NCBI RefSeq assembly: GCF_050436995.1
Contig: NC_134753.1
Coordinates: 12,090,001-12,154,000 of the forward strand
DNA length: 64,000 nt
Direction of reading: 5' to 3'
From: Anticarsia gemmatalis
Taxonomy: Eukaryota > Arthropoda > Insecta > Lepidoptera > Erebidae
The translations under genes were made by a program, and so were the position numbers. The notes beneath the pieces were generated by a model. The model searched no databases. It saw nothing but the letters and a program-made list of their open reading frames with translations, and had not been told where the DNA came from. Of the stretch, positions 22,163 through 35,574 are shown in pieces (position 1 is the first letter of the stretch; each line of letters begins with the position of its first letter).

Positions 22163-22690
22163 TAAGAGGTTACTTAACTTATAATTCATATATTTGAAAG
22201 CAAAATTAACACAATTCCAACTTCTTAATTATTAATCAATAATATTAAAATACCAAACAATGAATATAGGTAATTACATAAACAATCGTACACAAACATT
22301 GTCTTCAGATTAACATACAAAAAACCCTCCACCTCAATCGATAGCCGCTGCGACAAGGCGGAATTCCGCGCGGGATCTATTCCGCACAATTAACCGGCGG
22401 CTTGCCCACACCTTATCTCTCCGGGCAGCCGTCCTTAAGAACGTAGCGCGAAATAGGTCAGGACCGGCCCTTATTAACGCTTTTGTAGGCTATTGGTTAT
22501 TGATGGGCTAAGTTTTTGGTCGTGCATTGTAATGCAGTGGGTGTAGGCAATGGTGGGCGATGAATTGTGCACTGTTTTGTAACTTTGATCATGTTGTGGA
22601 ATGCTCTTAAGTATACATTTTATAAGATTGTTTTCTTCACGGTGTTTTTATCAATTTGAACTTTTTTTCACTGCTGTGCCTTAAGGACAC

Positions 22691-22815
22691 AATAATGATT
22701 ACATAATAATAATTATTATAATACAACCGGTCTTAAACGCGATTGAAAGTTTAGGACACCTTATTTGTTTACCCGACGTTTCGATCGAATTACATCGACC
22801 GTGGACACGGGCTGA
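22691..22815 (+). repeat. Lepidopteran interspersed repeat ('acccgacgtttcgatcgaa' family)
   Basis: tacccgacgtttcgatcgaa, then ttacatcgaccgtggacac and gggctgact match a common repeat of moth and butterfly genomes, preceded by ataataattattataataca. The parent element class is unknown to me. Confidence 0.6.
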
Positions 22816-22819
22816 CTAA

Positions 22820-25800
22820 TGGCGATAATGATTTAAGCATATTTATACTTTTTGTTAGTAAGTCGAAAACGCAACGTATGACATTTAAAGTATTTTATAC
22901 GCAATATAGAAACCTACCAGAAAAAAATCAGTTTCAATCATTATTTCTGTATACCTATAAAAAAAGTTAAATAAAATAATCGAAATAAAATAAGTTTTAG
23001 ACTAAGTAACTTATTTATTTGCAATCTCTTTTCTTTTTCTAACTCTCAACAAAGTAAGCGCATCAGTTGTTATTACAGTACAAACTATCACCTTGTGAAC
23101 TTACATGTGCCAAGTGCAAAGTATTTAGCTAATGCAACTGCTAACTTGCACGAAAACTACCTCGGCAACTCTGGAAAAATATACACGAGATACTTTTCAA
23201 CAAGGTGAAAAGAGGAATAATGCTTGGAAATACATATGTATAGCTTTTGTAATGGGTGACTTTTCAAAATTAAAATTGAGAAGTTTTTTAATAGCTGAAA
23301 TAAAGATGAAACTTATGCCAAATATACTTAATATATAATAAACTTAGAAAAAAACATTGACGTATAAAAATAATATTTTATTTAAATAAATTTTGGAGAG
23401 TGAAAAGTTTCCGATGGTGAGAAAAATGGCTATTTTACTTCCTTAAACTGGTGGTTTCACTCGCATGGATAACTTTAAAAGAAACCTGCATCCTTCCCTA
23501 GTATATGTATGTATGTACATACATCTATATTCGCTTTCATAATAAAAGTACGAATTATCTACAAACTTAAACTAAAGTTTCTAAAAAAAACTTTTAACTT
23601 TAATGAATACACATCCATTTACACTACAAACCAAAATTAATAGGCAACCACCTAATACGTATGTTTTTTCGCACACTACATAATTAATTAGGCACACGGA
23701 TCCATTACAAAGTGCGGCATCATTTAGATAGTGTAACGACGGGTGTCACTGATACCCAACAGTATACCCACCGCTTAATTGCTCGCGATAAATACTGAAT
23801 TTAAAGTATAAGAGGTAGCGGGAGCGATTGGCGGGGAGTGTTTCTCAATTTTAATCACTTTTCCTTTATGCAATTTTCTATTACACAAGTCTTATATCGT
23901 AAAACATATTATACACATATAAATTTTGAATTCACTCAGAGTAGGTCACTTACAATGAAATACGTTAATTTTATCAGCTATTTCATTGAGTGTGGAGTCG
24001 AATGAGCGAGCGAATGTCGAAGAGTGCGTTACGATTATGGTGCGAGGAAAGGATTGAGTTTAAAGTTGGCCTTCAAGTTCTATTCAAATCATATATTTAT
24101 TTTGTATTCATTGCGACTAGAAAACTCAAGTCTAAAATAGAAACTTGGCATAAATTATAATATTAAAAATCTACGCTTACATTTGTATACTTGGACCACA
24201 CAGCTGTCGTGTCGACTGCACGCAATATGCCTATTTTTTAACCTCTCACGATTAACAGGCTCTTAAATTTTGATAAAAAGTAGAAAAAACAATGCAAATC
24301 CTACCCCCCTGATGTTAAAGCCAAATGACAGGCGGCACGAACTTTAAAAATATATTTAAATAAATAATTAATCAACCTGCTTTTGAACGAAGGATGCCCT
24401 TTAAAATATTTATGATTTAAAAATAAAAGTAATTGCACGCTGAATTTGAAATTAGAATTTAAATTTGATTACATTTTAATATTTGAATTCTAGAACTTTT
24501 TTGTTTTAAAATAATTTGATATTGTGTCTTGGGTGTCTTACTTTAAAAAATACTTTGGAAAAAAAACCATTATACATAATACTAAAATGCACAGCGCGTC
24601 TTATATTATTTGGTGAATATTGTAAAATACCTTATTTACTGCCCGATAAGTTTCAAATTAATAATTATAATTGTTCATATTCATACGTATTTTAGCGAAT
24701 TTTATGCTAAACTTACCATTGCTATGTAACACGTGTATCATTTTATAATAATAACAAACATATTCTAACAAAATACATTTATCAACAATTCTACAAAGTC
24801 TAGTGTTGAGAATAATCCGGGCATCTCAGTGGAGTTACTAATAGCTTCAATAATATGCTAATATGGGGACATTATGTGCTAATGTTTCACCGTTGTTCGA
24901 CATTCTTCTTAATTTTTATATGAGGAGTTTTATTGGGACGTTTTGAACTTATTGAAGTTTTTATATTATTCTGGTTTTGATGCAAGACTATAAGAGTTTT
25001 TGGTTGAAATTAATTTTAGGTTGCTTTTTTTTAGTGTTTTTTTTTAAATAATGAGGAGCAACATTTTGAATAACAAAACTTTGGATAGAATTAAGATGCA
25101 GTGGTTTTAGTAAATCGACTTTACCATTTTTGTTCGATAGAAATGGATTAAATTGGTACTAATTTCATAGTAGATAAAAATATAATAATTTAATAATATT
25201 TCTATGAGCAAAACAACTTCCTAAATTATTATCTTATGTTCATATAGTTTAGATGCATAGCCCTAGAAACTTTGTACTAATTTTATCACCGAACCATAAA
25301 GTTAAACGCTTATGCACTTAACTTTTTTTACTAAACACTTAAATTGTTGTAATGGAACTGTTTTGTATGTATGTATGTAAACGACTCAATAACATGTTTC
25401 AACGGTTGCACTAATGCCTCAAGTCATTATTTGGTTCTTAGAAGGCTTAAATTAAGGCTTAACCCTTAAAAACGGGGGGAAATTAAATTTCGCTTTGCCT
25501 TTGACTTAATGGGTTCGAGGTTCATTTTTGGTGTTTTTATTTTGACAATTATTTTTTGTATAGTCGTTGGCAATTAAAGGTGCTAAACATAACTACGGTT
25601 TTCTTCATCGGAAAATTGCTAATTGCATGTAACTGTATATAAATCCATCTATCCTTTTGAGCCTCTATATCTCACCAATATACTGATTTAAAGACAAAAA
25701 CACGTTTTTTTAAAATACACGTCTAAAATTTAAATTAAAAACAATATGGTTAAAATTTCTTCAGCAATAATAACATTTAAAATTACTTAACTTTAGCTTG

Positions 25801-25885
25801 CCACTAATCATTTATATTTAAAATATATGCATACATTTATTTGTAAATAAGTATACAATAAACAGTCGGGTAAACAAATGAACAT
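22820..25885. other. Intron stretch, mostly unrecognised
   Basis: AT-rich. At 23500-23565 a self-complementary tgtatgtatgtacatacat run precedes tattcgctttcataataaaa, which looks like the worn tail of a LINE-like repeat. A tgtatgtatgtatgtaa microsatellite lies near 25364-25380. No coding evidence. Confidence 0.5.
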
Positions 25886-25889
25886 ATTT

Positions 25890-26040
25890 ATTATAGGCGG
25901 AGGCAGTGAGCGGCTACGGGCACAGATCATTAAAGGAAAAGAATAGTCGTAGCGATGCGGAATTACAGCTGTGCTACGAGTGCTACGAGTCTTGAGCTAC
26001 GCGGCTACGGAGCGCGTACACTGGTTACGTCGCGGAATGT
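25890..26040. repeat. gctacg-rich patch
   Basis: Repeated gctacg/cgtagc words (for example gtgctacgagtgctacgag near 25971) occur in a locally GC-rich block, recalling the patch at 657-727. The local 66-codon frame is a product of this composition. Confidence 0.35.
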
Positions 26041-26728
26041 TGTTCGGATGTCCACAAAAATAAAAAATATTGTGAGTATTTTCTTTATGCAATCTTTAAT
26101 TTACATCAGTTTATATACCTTGAAGTGTTCTTGTTATTCAATTGTTAAGAAATAATGTTTTTTGACTAGTTTTTTTTTATTAATACATTACTTTCTTCGT
26201 AGGGTTTGGCATACTTGCATTCATATAGAAATTCACCTCAAGCACAGCAACTAACTCAAGATTAGTATCATTGAATGCTAGATTCATTATGTGCACCAAA
26301 AAATTTTACATTAAGAAAAAAGCAACCATAATACATTTAGGTATACGAGCAAGATAAAAAGTATACTAACTTTCAATTTAGAACAACGAAAACGATAATG
26401 CGACTTAATTTTTTTACTATGCATCTGTCAACGGCACAATTAGATGCCAAATAACCAAAATAAAAAAAAAACCAAGACGTTGAAAAATATATTAAAAATT
26501 CGAATTCAAATATAACCCGTTGCCTCGTGGTGGGTGTACACGGACGGAGTGAGCGTATTGCAGCCGTGATCGCGATGAGTGGTCGTCGGCGACCGTAAAA
26601 ATAATAGCCGACCTGCCTCGAGTTATACCTACTGTGTGCACTATGCTTTATCTAATATTATCGATCAAGTTATTGTGTTCTATTGTTTGAGGTTTGAAGG
26701 GTTTTGACTTGGAAAAATGGATGTTGAA

Positions 26729-26850
26729 CCCCCGATTTCTGAGGTAAATTAAACGGTAGTTTATCTATTCAATAGCCTATAAACTTAATTAAAAAAAAAA
26801 AACAGTTCGCATAGATAAACTACCTCTTAATGTGCCTCAGGAACCGGGCA
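26729..26850. mobile_element. Hairpin MITE, copy 1
   Basis: The left end cccccgatttctgagg and the inner ggtagtttatctattcaa pair with the right half (atagataaactacctc, then tgtgcctcaggaaccggg). The two halves form long terminal inverted repeats of about 45 bp around an A-rich centre. Same family as 39882-39998. The left flank no longer shows a clear TA duplication. No coding capacity. Confidence 0.75.
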
Positions 26851-29800
26851 TAAGTGAGTGCTAGTTACAGTTTTGTGGTACATATAACATGTCGAAATCG
26901 ATACTGGATTTGTTTTTTTTCCTTGAGTACATTTAATTTTTTTTTTGTAACCCATTTATTTCTTTATGAGTGGAACAATTTTTTAAGCGACTATTAACTC
27001 AGAAAGAATTATTTTATTTCCTAAACTTTGAAGGGACGCTACTGTTCTAATTTGTTGACAAGGAGTTTATTTACTTAGTCGCAGAACAACGACTATACAA
27101 TGATTATATTATCATTACATCAAATACAACATTCCCACTGTCATTTGCATTCGATCACCATTAATCTCGAAAGAGCGATATCCTCCTCATAATTATCGTT
27201 CAGACATTTTTTAATAACCCACGATTTTACCTAATGGACACTTTTAACGGCCGTATGAATAATTAAAACTGAAACCCATTTAAATGTTATAAAATTAATT
27301 CAACTGATATCCTACGGTTATTGGTTTTTTGGACGAATCATTAAGGTAACATTGTCGATTTGAATATTTTGCATTAATTTATTGAGAAAATGTATTTTTA
27401 TTACAATTTAAGATTTTTTTATTAAATCGTGACGAAAATATTAATTTAAATCGTTTTGTAAAAGTATACTAGATATCAAAGCGTGCGCTGTCTTCATCTG
27501 AAGGTATTAAAAGAAAGTTGAGAGCAAGTAAGTGATAAGATATATTATATTATAAAGATCTAAAATATAATTTAATTTTACTAAACTAAAAATGTTATAT
27601 TTCTAGATACTCAAATTTCAATTCTAATTACAGCTGTTTCAAAACAAATTAAAAAAACAAGTCTGCTCAATCCCACTAAATCACAGCAAGCAATTACAAT
27701 AATTATAATTGTCACAGTATAATTGATACTATGTTAGTATAATTACAGCCCACAGGCACAAGCTCGTTATAATTCTCTCTCATACTTGTATGTACACGAG
27801 TTCAGCTTACATTACATTATAACACAACCTTCAAACTAAATTGCTGTTCAATACATTGTCGAGTGAAAGTAACAAACTATATTTTTCCTATTACCGGCTG
27901 AGCATTGAGAGCAACTCATTAATAGTAAAAAGCAACCGCAGCGCGGCCCGAGTAGACAGCGAATGAAATGGGTAATAAAAGTAATAAAGTGTATTGTTTG
28001 CCTGCAGATCGATAGCCAAAGACCCATTTAATTAATGACCAATCTCCCGAGACTCACCGGCACTTACACTAATTAATTAAAGTCTGCTGCAAACGGAGTA
28101 ATAAAGTGAAGTCTCATGTTTGCTTTCATTGTTTTAAAAGAAACGCTCGCTCCTTGCAGATATCAACCGTGTCAATGTTATTAGGCGCACGGATGGAATT
28201 TCCCTATATATCGACGCTTGACGCAATCAAGGAGATTCGATTGAAGGCAAGATTGAACCCCCGTTCGGGAGATTAGATGGAGCACCTATCACTTTGCGAA
28301 CGACGATCACCTGCCCGGATCTCCCCGAATCTCCAAAATGGCGACGTTTAAAAACTGAATCCACTTTGTGATCCGAATCCGATGAGTCGTATCGATCCTG
28401 TTTACTCCACTGAGTCGATTACTGCGAATCGATTTGCTTATAGCACTCGATTTAATAGCATAATCATGTTTGGAATAATATTACGCGTTGTTTATTATTC
28501 GTGCTTTAGTTTGGAAAGTTTTCGGATCTCATTATTAGGCAAGTTGTGCGAGGAGCGCCGAGTTTGTTTTTCTCGATAATTGAAATTGATTAATAGGTTG
28601 CGAATACAAATAATCGAAGTATCTGTGTGGGTTGTGTCGATAATACTTGGGTGAAGTTATAAAAGAGTTTTTTTGTCATCACTAATATCTTTGAAGTAGC
28701 TACTTTGTGAGAAAAAAATATAGAAACAGAGAGACGTGAATATATAAAATTGTTTCATCGAGTCCAATGCGAGGCAATATTTTGAACCACCTTTGATGTT
28801 GGCTTATTTAAACAGAGGGTTTCTATGCCTTTATTGCGTCACTCACAAAATGTTTTCCCTTCGATATAAGTTGGATGATATACGTGTATTACGTCAAAAT
28901 GTCGGCTACTGTTATATATATTTTAGAAGAAGACATTACATATGTAATATTCGAAAAAGGTCAGACTTTCTAACGTATGTAACTAATGAAGTTTTAAAAG
29001 TGCCTTGAAATAAAATTCCACTTGTTTCTTAGTTCTTGATCTTTTTACTTCTATACCTATTTAAGTACTGTTAAGATTGTCTCTTATCAAGAGTTGTACC
29101 TAAACGTCCCAAGGATGAGTCGTTTCACATTAATTTAATTTGAACTAGGTACTTATAAGGTTTCGTAAGATTTCTAACAATCAAACCATAAAGGGTTTCG
29201 GGTTAAAGAAACAAAAGGGTTCAAATTAATGTTCTCAACGTTTTTGATTAAGCGTAAAATAATAATTAGAGTCTGACGCTCAGAAATGGGATTTTATTCA
29301 GAGGGTTAAAAATGTATTAGCCATTAAAATTTCGTTTTAGAACGCTCTTTATTCATTTGAAGTTGGCTGAGTCGTCTCGAAATTAAGTGTTTTGAAATAC
29401 CTATTTATTTCATCTAAGTAAGGAATTGTTAGCAAAAAGAGAAACTGAAAAATATGTTTTTACTGTATGCTGCGTAATTAGTCATCATTTACTCCGCGAT
29501 AAATGAACATACCTACTAGAAAATAATTTTATAACAACAATATTTAGTGCTGTAAAATTTCCTCATCGTAAAAAACCATTACAAGTCTCTTTTTCTTCAC
29601 ACAGTATCAAACAACGCAATTTACTTCTAATCCAAAACCACGGCACAATTACGTGTACACGATAATTTCCCTATGCACAACATCCATTGCCTGTTCTCGT
29701 GACTTCGCCAAAGAAAACACTTAAAAAGTGCCGGCATGTAATTTAAAATAAGGTGCAATCTTTATTTATTGCGCGCGCTTCGTTACAAAGTTAATAAAAA

Positions 29801-32800
29801 ACGTGAAAAATTGCTCGCTCATCCGAAGGAAAAACAAAATGTATCTGCTACTTATCGACGCTCGTTTTTCTTTAATAATTTATAAGTTGACTGTTTTGTA
29901 TGAAAAAATGTATGGCGAGGTTATTGATCATTATTAGCTTTTATTACGTAAATAGCTACCATTATTATTAATAACGACTTTCTGTTGTTTTGATGTTACT
30001 GACGCTTTAATAACGATTTAGTAGAAGGCTATTTTGGACAGTCTAAAAGCATATTATAAGCAGTTTTTCTAAATGGATTTTTTTTGAAGAGACATATAAA
30101 CGTATTAAATATTTCGTTTTATGATTTCGAAATAATACTTGCACTCAACGAGAAAATAATAGTAGTAATTTCAATCATGGTATTAGTACTCACAATTATG
30201 TTTTAACACATTTTTATTTAAACTAATCTGTACAGCAAAAGTATGAACGGATCACAGTTATAGAATCACAATTAGGTACAATATATTTCCATTACACGTT
30301 TCTCGGAACCATTTGTCGTTCGGTTGGCAGGTTGCCTGCCGTCGCGTTACAAGCGAAATATATCTCTGGGTCAATTGCAAGAAGAATCCACTTTAAGTCA
30401 CCAACTGTCGTTGCAGGCAAAATTGTTATTTATTCACAAGCAGTCTTTGAAACTTTCCGACCTCTTTAAGCAGTGTGAAGTGTCTGAAATGAAATACAAA
30501 AGTTCTTGATTCGTAATACAACGTTTTTTCATATTATTTCGCATTGTTTACCGTTTGTAAAGTACGAAATGTAGGATTACAAAGTTTTGTTTTGTTAAGT
30601 CGCGAATTTGTTGGATTGGTGTGTTTCTTGCTTACTTGTTTTTGTAAGCGTGTGGATGAGATTATGTGTTACTCCTTTTTACTTTCTACTGAACAACAAA
30701 ATATAGCTTATTATTATTTTATATGCAATGTAATTACACATAAAACTGCATTACTATTCGACTCTTCGCTTCTTCGCTACAATCTTAAACATCATTACGG
30801 CTATGCGATCTCCGTACTCCATACACTATTTTCTACAGACATTTCTTACGGCCTCTTTCTTGTTTTGGAGCGAAAACACGAAAATTTATTTATGATCCAT
30901 AAAATCCAACTTTCATACAACGTTCTAAAATACTTTAATGAATGGGTTAATTTTCTCTAAAAAATATTAAACAATAATACAACTCCATAAACTTAGTTAA
31001 ACGTTCGTGAGTGACAAAGAGTTGCGTTTGTTTGTAATTTAGAGGGCGCTATTGTGCGAGTAGCCATTGAGAGGGTTCCTTGGTTCACTCCGTTCCGGCT
31101 TCCCGCCAATTGTGGGTTACTTCACCGCTTTTATAACCTGACGAATGTTCCTCGTAAAGCTTGTGCTGTAGTCTTGTAAGTTAATTGAAAATATACAGCT
31201 AGCTTTTTGTTAGTGAATGAAATCTTGGTATAACGTGGACTCTAGGTCTAGACTGGAACCCATTCTTAAAGGAGATCTAGTGCCAGAAATAAATTTAAAA
31301 TATGTATCTATGACTGACTACTGTATTATGAACTTCGCTTTAAACACTTAAAGTATCGAACCCTTAACTATCAATCACTTTCAATATCTGCTGCATTATA
31401 ATATTAAATGTAGATAATAATATGTTTATGCAACATATTTAAAAAATATATATATTTATAAAATATTAGAATAAACTTTTTTAAATTCAGGAAAAAATAT
31501 ATCCGTGTGGCAATTGAAGCTACAATCTAAAATATGTCTGTGATCCATCGCCTTTTAATTATACAAGCAACGTCTGTAAGTTTTGACCTAATAAACAATC
31601 ATTAGTCAACTAGCGCAGTACTATATTATTAGTTGTACAGTTATTTAGTAAAGTCTGGCTAATTCAGTCCTGTCCTAGATTCTCGTCACCAAACTTTGAA
31701 GACGCTCAAGTACTAAAATCTATGATGCTCAACCGAGATAAGTCACGTTCGAAATTCTTAACCACCAGCAATTCAGGTTGGAAAATCACATGGATTTATT
31801 TAAAAGGTTTAGGAGGCAAGAGAATTTATTGATAAATAACGAATAATTTAATAAAAACCCTGAATGTTTGTCTGTGATTAAGTGTTTTATTGTTCTTAAC
31901 AATAGATTAAGATCATATACTTAACTTAAGAATAGTACGGTAGAAAGTTAATCCTAAAAATATTAAATGTCATCACATGTATTGTCTCCTTAAAGATATT
32001 TGTGATAACCAATTATTACTTGAAATTAGGTTTAAAATCGAATACACCGAACAATTATTAAAATATCTATTAGCAAAACAAAAGCTATTCGTAACATTAT
32101 AGCACATCTTCGAGTGTAAGCCGGTCTCAATCACAAGAAGTCGTGTTTGGCCGTGTTTCGGCTTCCACGTCGTGTTGCGAGGGCTGAAAAGCTTTTTAAA
32201 AAGCCTCCGTATTGAGTGCGGTTCAAAACGTTCGTTGAAACGCCAGTTAAAGAGATTACGGATGAGGAGTCCTTTTTGTTTGTGCTGCATAGATTTTTTT
32301 TGCCCTCCTTAATTTCTTTGCTTTGAGTGTTTATGGTACCTAATGGCCGAATTGAATTCGTGGTTGTCAAAATGAAGGCTCTTTTGATTTGTGTTTGTGT
32401 TTGCATGTTTAATGAGGAAGTGTTTTAAAGCTGATTTTTGTTGTATATGTTAAAATTATACTTCAAATGTTCTGTAAACTGTTTACTATATTATATTATT
32501 TTTAAAAATTAAGCGGCTTACCAACCATAAAATAAATTCACTGAAGTTGTTAATAAAAAATAAAACACGAAGAGCGGAAAATAACAACAACCACTACGTG
32601 TGATACGCAAGAGAAGTGTGTCAAACAACTACAAAAATAGAATCAGAAAGCAAACCCCAACTCAAAACCAACACAATCAGATCACACAACTCCAAAAAAG
32701 TACCTCAAAACATCTGATGAAATACCCACGAAAAATTTCAATATACCCAAAATAACCGCGTCCCAAAAAGACAGGAATCATTTTCCTTTTATAAAATATA

Positions 32801-33670
32801 TGTATAACGTATAAAATCAATCAAAGGCCCGAGATACGTACATATATAATAAAAGGGACTTATGTGTAATAGTTGGAGGTCGTGCCACTGGTCTAATCTT
32901 AGGGGATAATCCGTTATCAATGAGACGTGAGCCCCCGTTATATGAGGAAGCCTACATCGATCCACCCCAAGATGTAATTAATATTTTGTCTTTGTATATT
33001 TTGTGTGCTGGAGGATGGACTTTTGTGAATCGGAAAAAGGTGAAGATTATAGGTGTCCCTTAGTATTGCTTGTAGGTTATTCAAATAATGTTGATCTACA
33101 GAACACTCTTTGAGTATTTTAGATGAAAGTGAGAGGGTTGTTTGCAGAAATGCTGACGAGTAAAAAGTTATTAAAACTCGTTTTGACACAGTACAAAGTT
33201 TGTACATTTCCGCTCCGAATGTTTCTGATTGTCTGATAATGTATACGACGCGGGATTACATTCGCAACTTGACAAATAAACGACGTTTTTTACCCTCAAA
33301 TTAATCCACGGAAGTCCCAAAAACATGGCAACCTGCCGCAATATCAAGGCGATTAATTGCCGCTTTTAAAAATACTCATTCCGCTAAAAAATCGCATAAA
33401 TTGCTCATAACACCCCCGCCGTTGAAAACGTTCGGGACGAGATTTTAATTACAGAAATATTATTAAGTCAGTCGTCGAATAAAAGCAATTTAGGGGTAAA
33501 AAATACGAGCGACCACAGAGCGGGACAAAGGCCGAGATTTCCATATATAAAAAGCATAAATAATTTTGCTTGTGGCCACCGAACACATAAATAAAGTAGT
33601 ACGTTTTGTCGCCTCACACACGTGCGCAAACAGCCCGGGGCACGCAAATAATGCGAGTGTCACACTGAGC
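26851..33670. other. Intron stretch with no gene recognised
   Basis: AT-rich. The block 27890-28110 mixes GC-richer unique sequence with paired attaattaa homeodomain-type words and could be conserved noncoding DNA. A 138-codon frame at 30544-30960 and overlapping minus frames at 31973-32406 have no recognisable domain and are treated as chance. A gctttttaaaaagc palindrome lies near 32191-32204. Confidence 0.5.
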
Positions 33671-33677
33671 GCGGAGC

Positions 33678-33699
33678 GGGGGGAGGGGAGGGGACGGGG
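33678..33699 (+). other. Strong G-quadruplex motif
   Basis: Four or more G runs with loops of one or two bases (G6-A-G4-A-G4-AC-G4) lie in a locally GC-rich block at about 33600-33720. The G strand is the template strand for the minus-strand host gene, so the pre-mRNA would be C-rich here. Confidence 0.7.
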
Positions 33700-33719
33700 A
33701 AGGATGTGCTCGGACGAAA

Positions 33720-35410
33720 AATAAATAGGTACACAATCTCTGGCGCACAAATACACACATTTCGACGGTGTAATGTGTTTGCGGTGCTACAGAAAATTTT
33801 ATTTTGTCGTGTGACAAAAAAACGCGTGTCGCCCGCACGGATACTCGAATTATGTGACGTTTGTTGTGATGAGAAATCGAAGATATCGTTGTTGTCGCGA
33901 CTACAATTTATTTGCTACGTTTAAGCAATAAAATTGTTTGTCAAACAATAAAGACTTTAGTTTTTAATGTCTTTCTATGACATCTTTTTTCTGTCCTATA
34001 TTAAATTTTTTGGAGACCACACGAGTACTTTTGCTGAGTGAGACTAGACAGTTCACTCTATCACCATTGAAACGGCTCAATTCCTTTTCGTCTAGCGTAT
34101 ACGAAAATTGAGTGCAATACCAACATGCTCTCTAACCTATAAAGGATCACATCAAACGGCGAACCCATTTGACATATTGCACTAGCAAACTAGCACTAAA
34201 GGTATATATACCCATCTTCTGAGAAGTTTCCCTCTTATGTTAGACGAAGGACCCACCGGCCGGCCGCGTCATTTACATAGGGGCTACGACGAAATCTGTC
34301 TGTTTATTTTGGACGGCACGAAATCGGACGCACTGACATAATTAACTTTACACTTTAAGCTAAGTGTACTCTCAACTTAATCGTGTTAGTCGAAATGTTT
34401 GTTTTGGTAGTATTTTAAATGGCGTATCTCAAGACAAATTATTTGCAAAAATATTTTTAAGTACTCTTTTGCAGGACGAAAAGAGAAGAAATATCGTCAA
34501 ACGTATATAAATTTGATAAGCACCTGTAGTGTGTTCCGTAAGAACAATATTTCTAAGAATGTTTTAATGGCAAACCCCAGCCAGTCGATAGTGTAGAAAA
34601 TCGCGCTACAGATTCGGAAACAGTTTTTATTAGATATTGTACAGATACTTCCCTTACGATTATTATGAATGTCATTTAGAATATTATTTTCTATGATGGA
34701 TCAGATATCAATTATAGAGAGTAAAATTACAAAACAAAAGTTATTAATTTTGATCGATTGATGGGTGAATAATTAGCTTTAATAACAAACTAAAATCACT
34801 AGCTATAGTAAATAAACAGACAACAATTTGTTGTTGTTTATACAGGTTATAAACTAAATGTATACCAAATGTTCTTTTTTAAAATTTGCGTAAACAACAA
34901 ATATCACACAACATCTATCCTTACAAACTTTCATATTTATAATATAATAGAAATACTAAAGGATATTATAATAATGTTACAAAATAGTAACAATGCATGA
35001 AGAATCTGGACTCAAATAAATATAGGCAATCTAAAAATAAAACCTAAGTCCCTTACGATACATTCTAATTCCCATATTATGCATTGTGTTACAAAGCCTT
35101 AGCCGCTTACGCTTCAAAAGACTTGAACCTATTCAACTGAAGGCTTTACAGTTCCTTTCTCTATTTAGTTGTTGGAGACTAGAGAATGTTGTGTATTTTT
35201 AGATGTAGAGCAGTCTTTGCTATAAGTTGTAGATGTCTTCAGAAAATGGCGTTATTGTTAAAGAATCGGCTTTTTTGGCACTTAAATTTAGGGCTTGGGC
35301 AAAATATTTTTTTAAGCAATTCTTCAAGTAACTGCATTTTCATAAGATCACCTTGATCTTGCCTAGTTCTTATTTTTACTGTAATCTTACACTTCTACAG
35401 CTATCAACAA
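33720..35410. other. Intron stretch with no recognised feature
   Basis: AT-rich, with a ccggccggccgcg cluster near 34257-34268. No coding or repeat assignment. Confidence 0.5.
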
Positions 35411-35414
35411 TCAA

Positions 35415-35572
35415 TGTATATAAAACTCCGTTACTGAGTATCTGACTGACGAGCAACGCACATACGTAACTACTGAGCGTAGAAAATTGAAAAAACAAGG
35501 ACCTTTGAAAATTCTATCTAGGGGGTGACATTCTCCGCTGGGAAAGCCGCGGGCGGAAACCTAATCAGTCAT
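35415..35572 (-). repeat. Truncated LINE-like repeat
   Basis: On the minus strand the head reads cgcccgcggctttcccagcg and the middle ccctagatagaattttcaaa. The tail end cagtcagatactcagtaacg runs into gttttatataca. Head and tail match a very common lepidopteran repeat; the middle is shortened. Confidence 0.6.
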
Positions 35573-35574
35573 AA

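Noticed and set aside
30544..30960. 138-codon plus-strand frame
   Set aside because: Hydrophobic and aromatic-rich composition typical of random AT-rich translation; no domain and no gene-like context.
31973..32406. Two overlapping minus-strand frames (105 and 91 codons)
   Set aside because: They overlap in different frames and neither has a domain or splice support.
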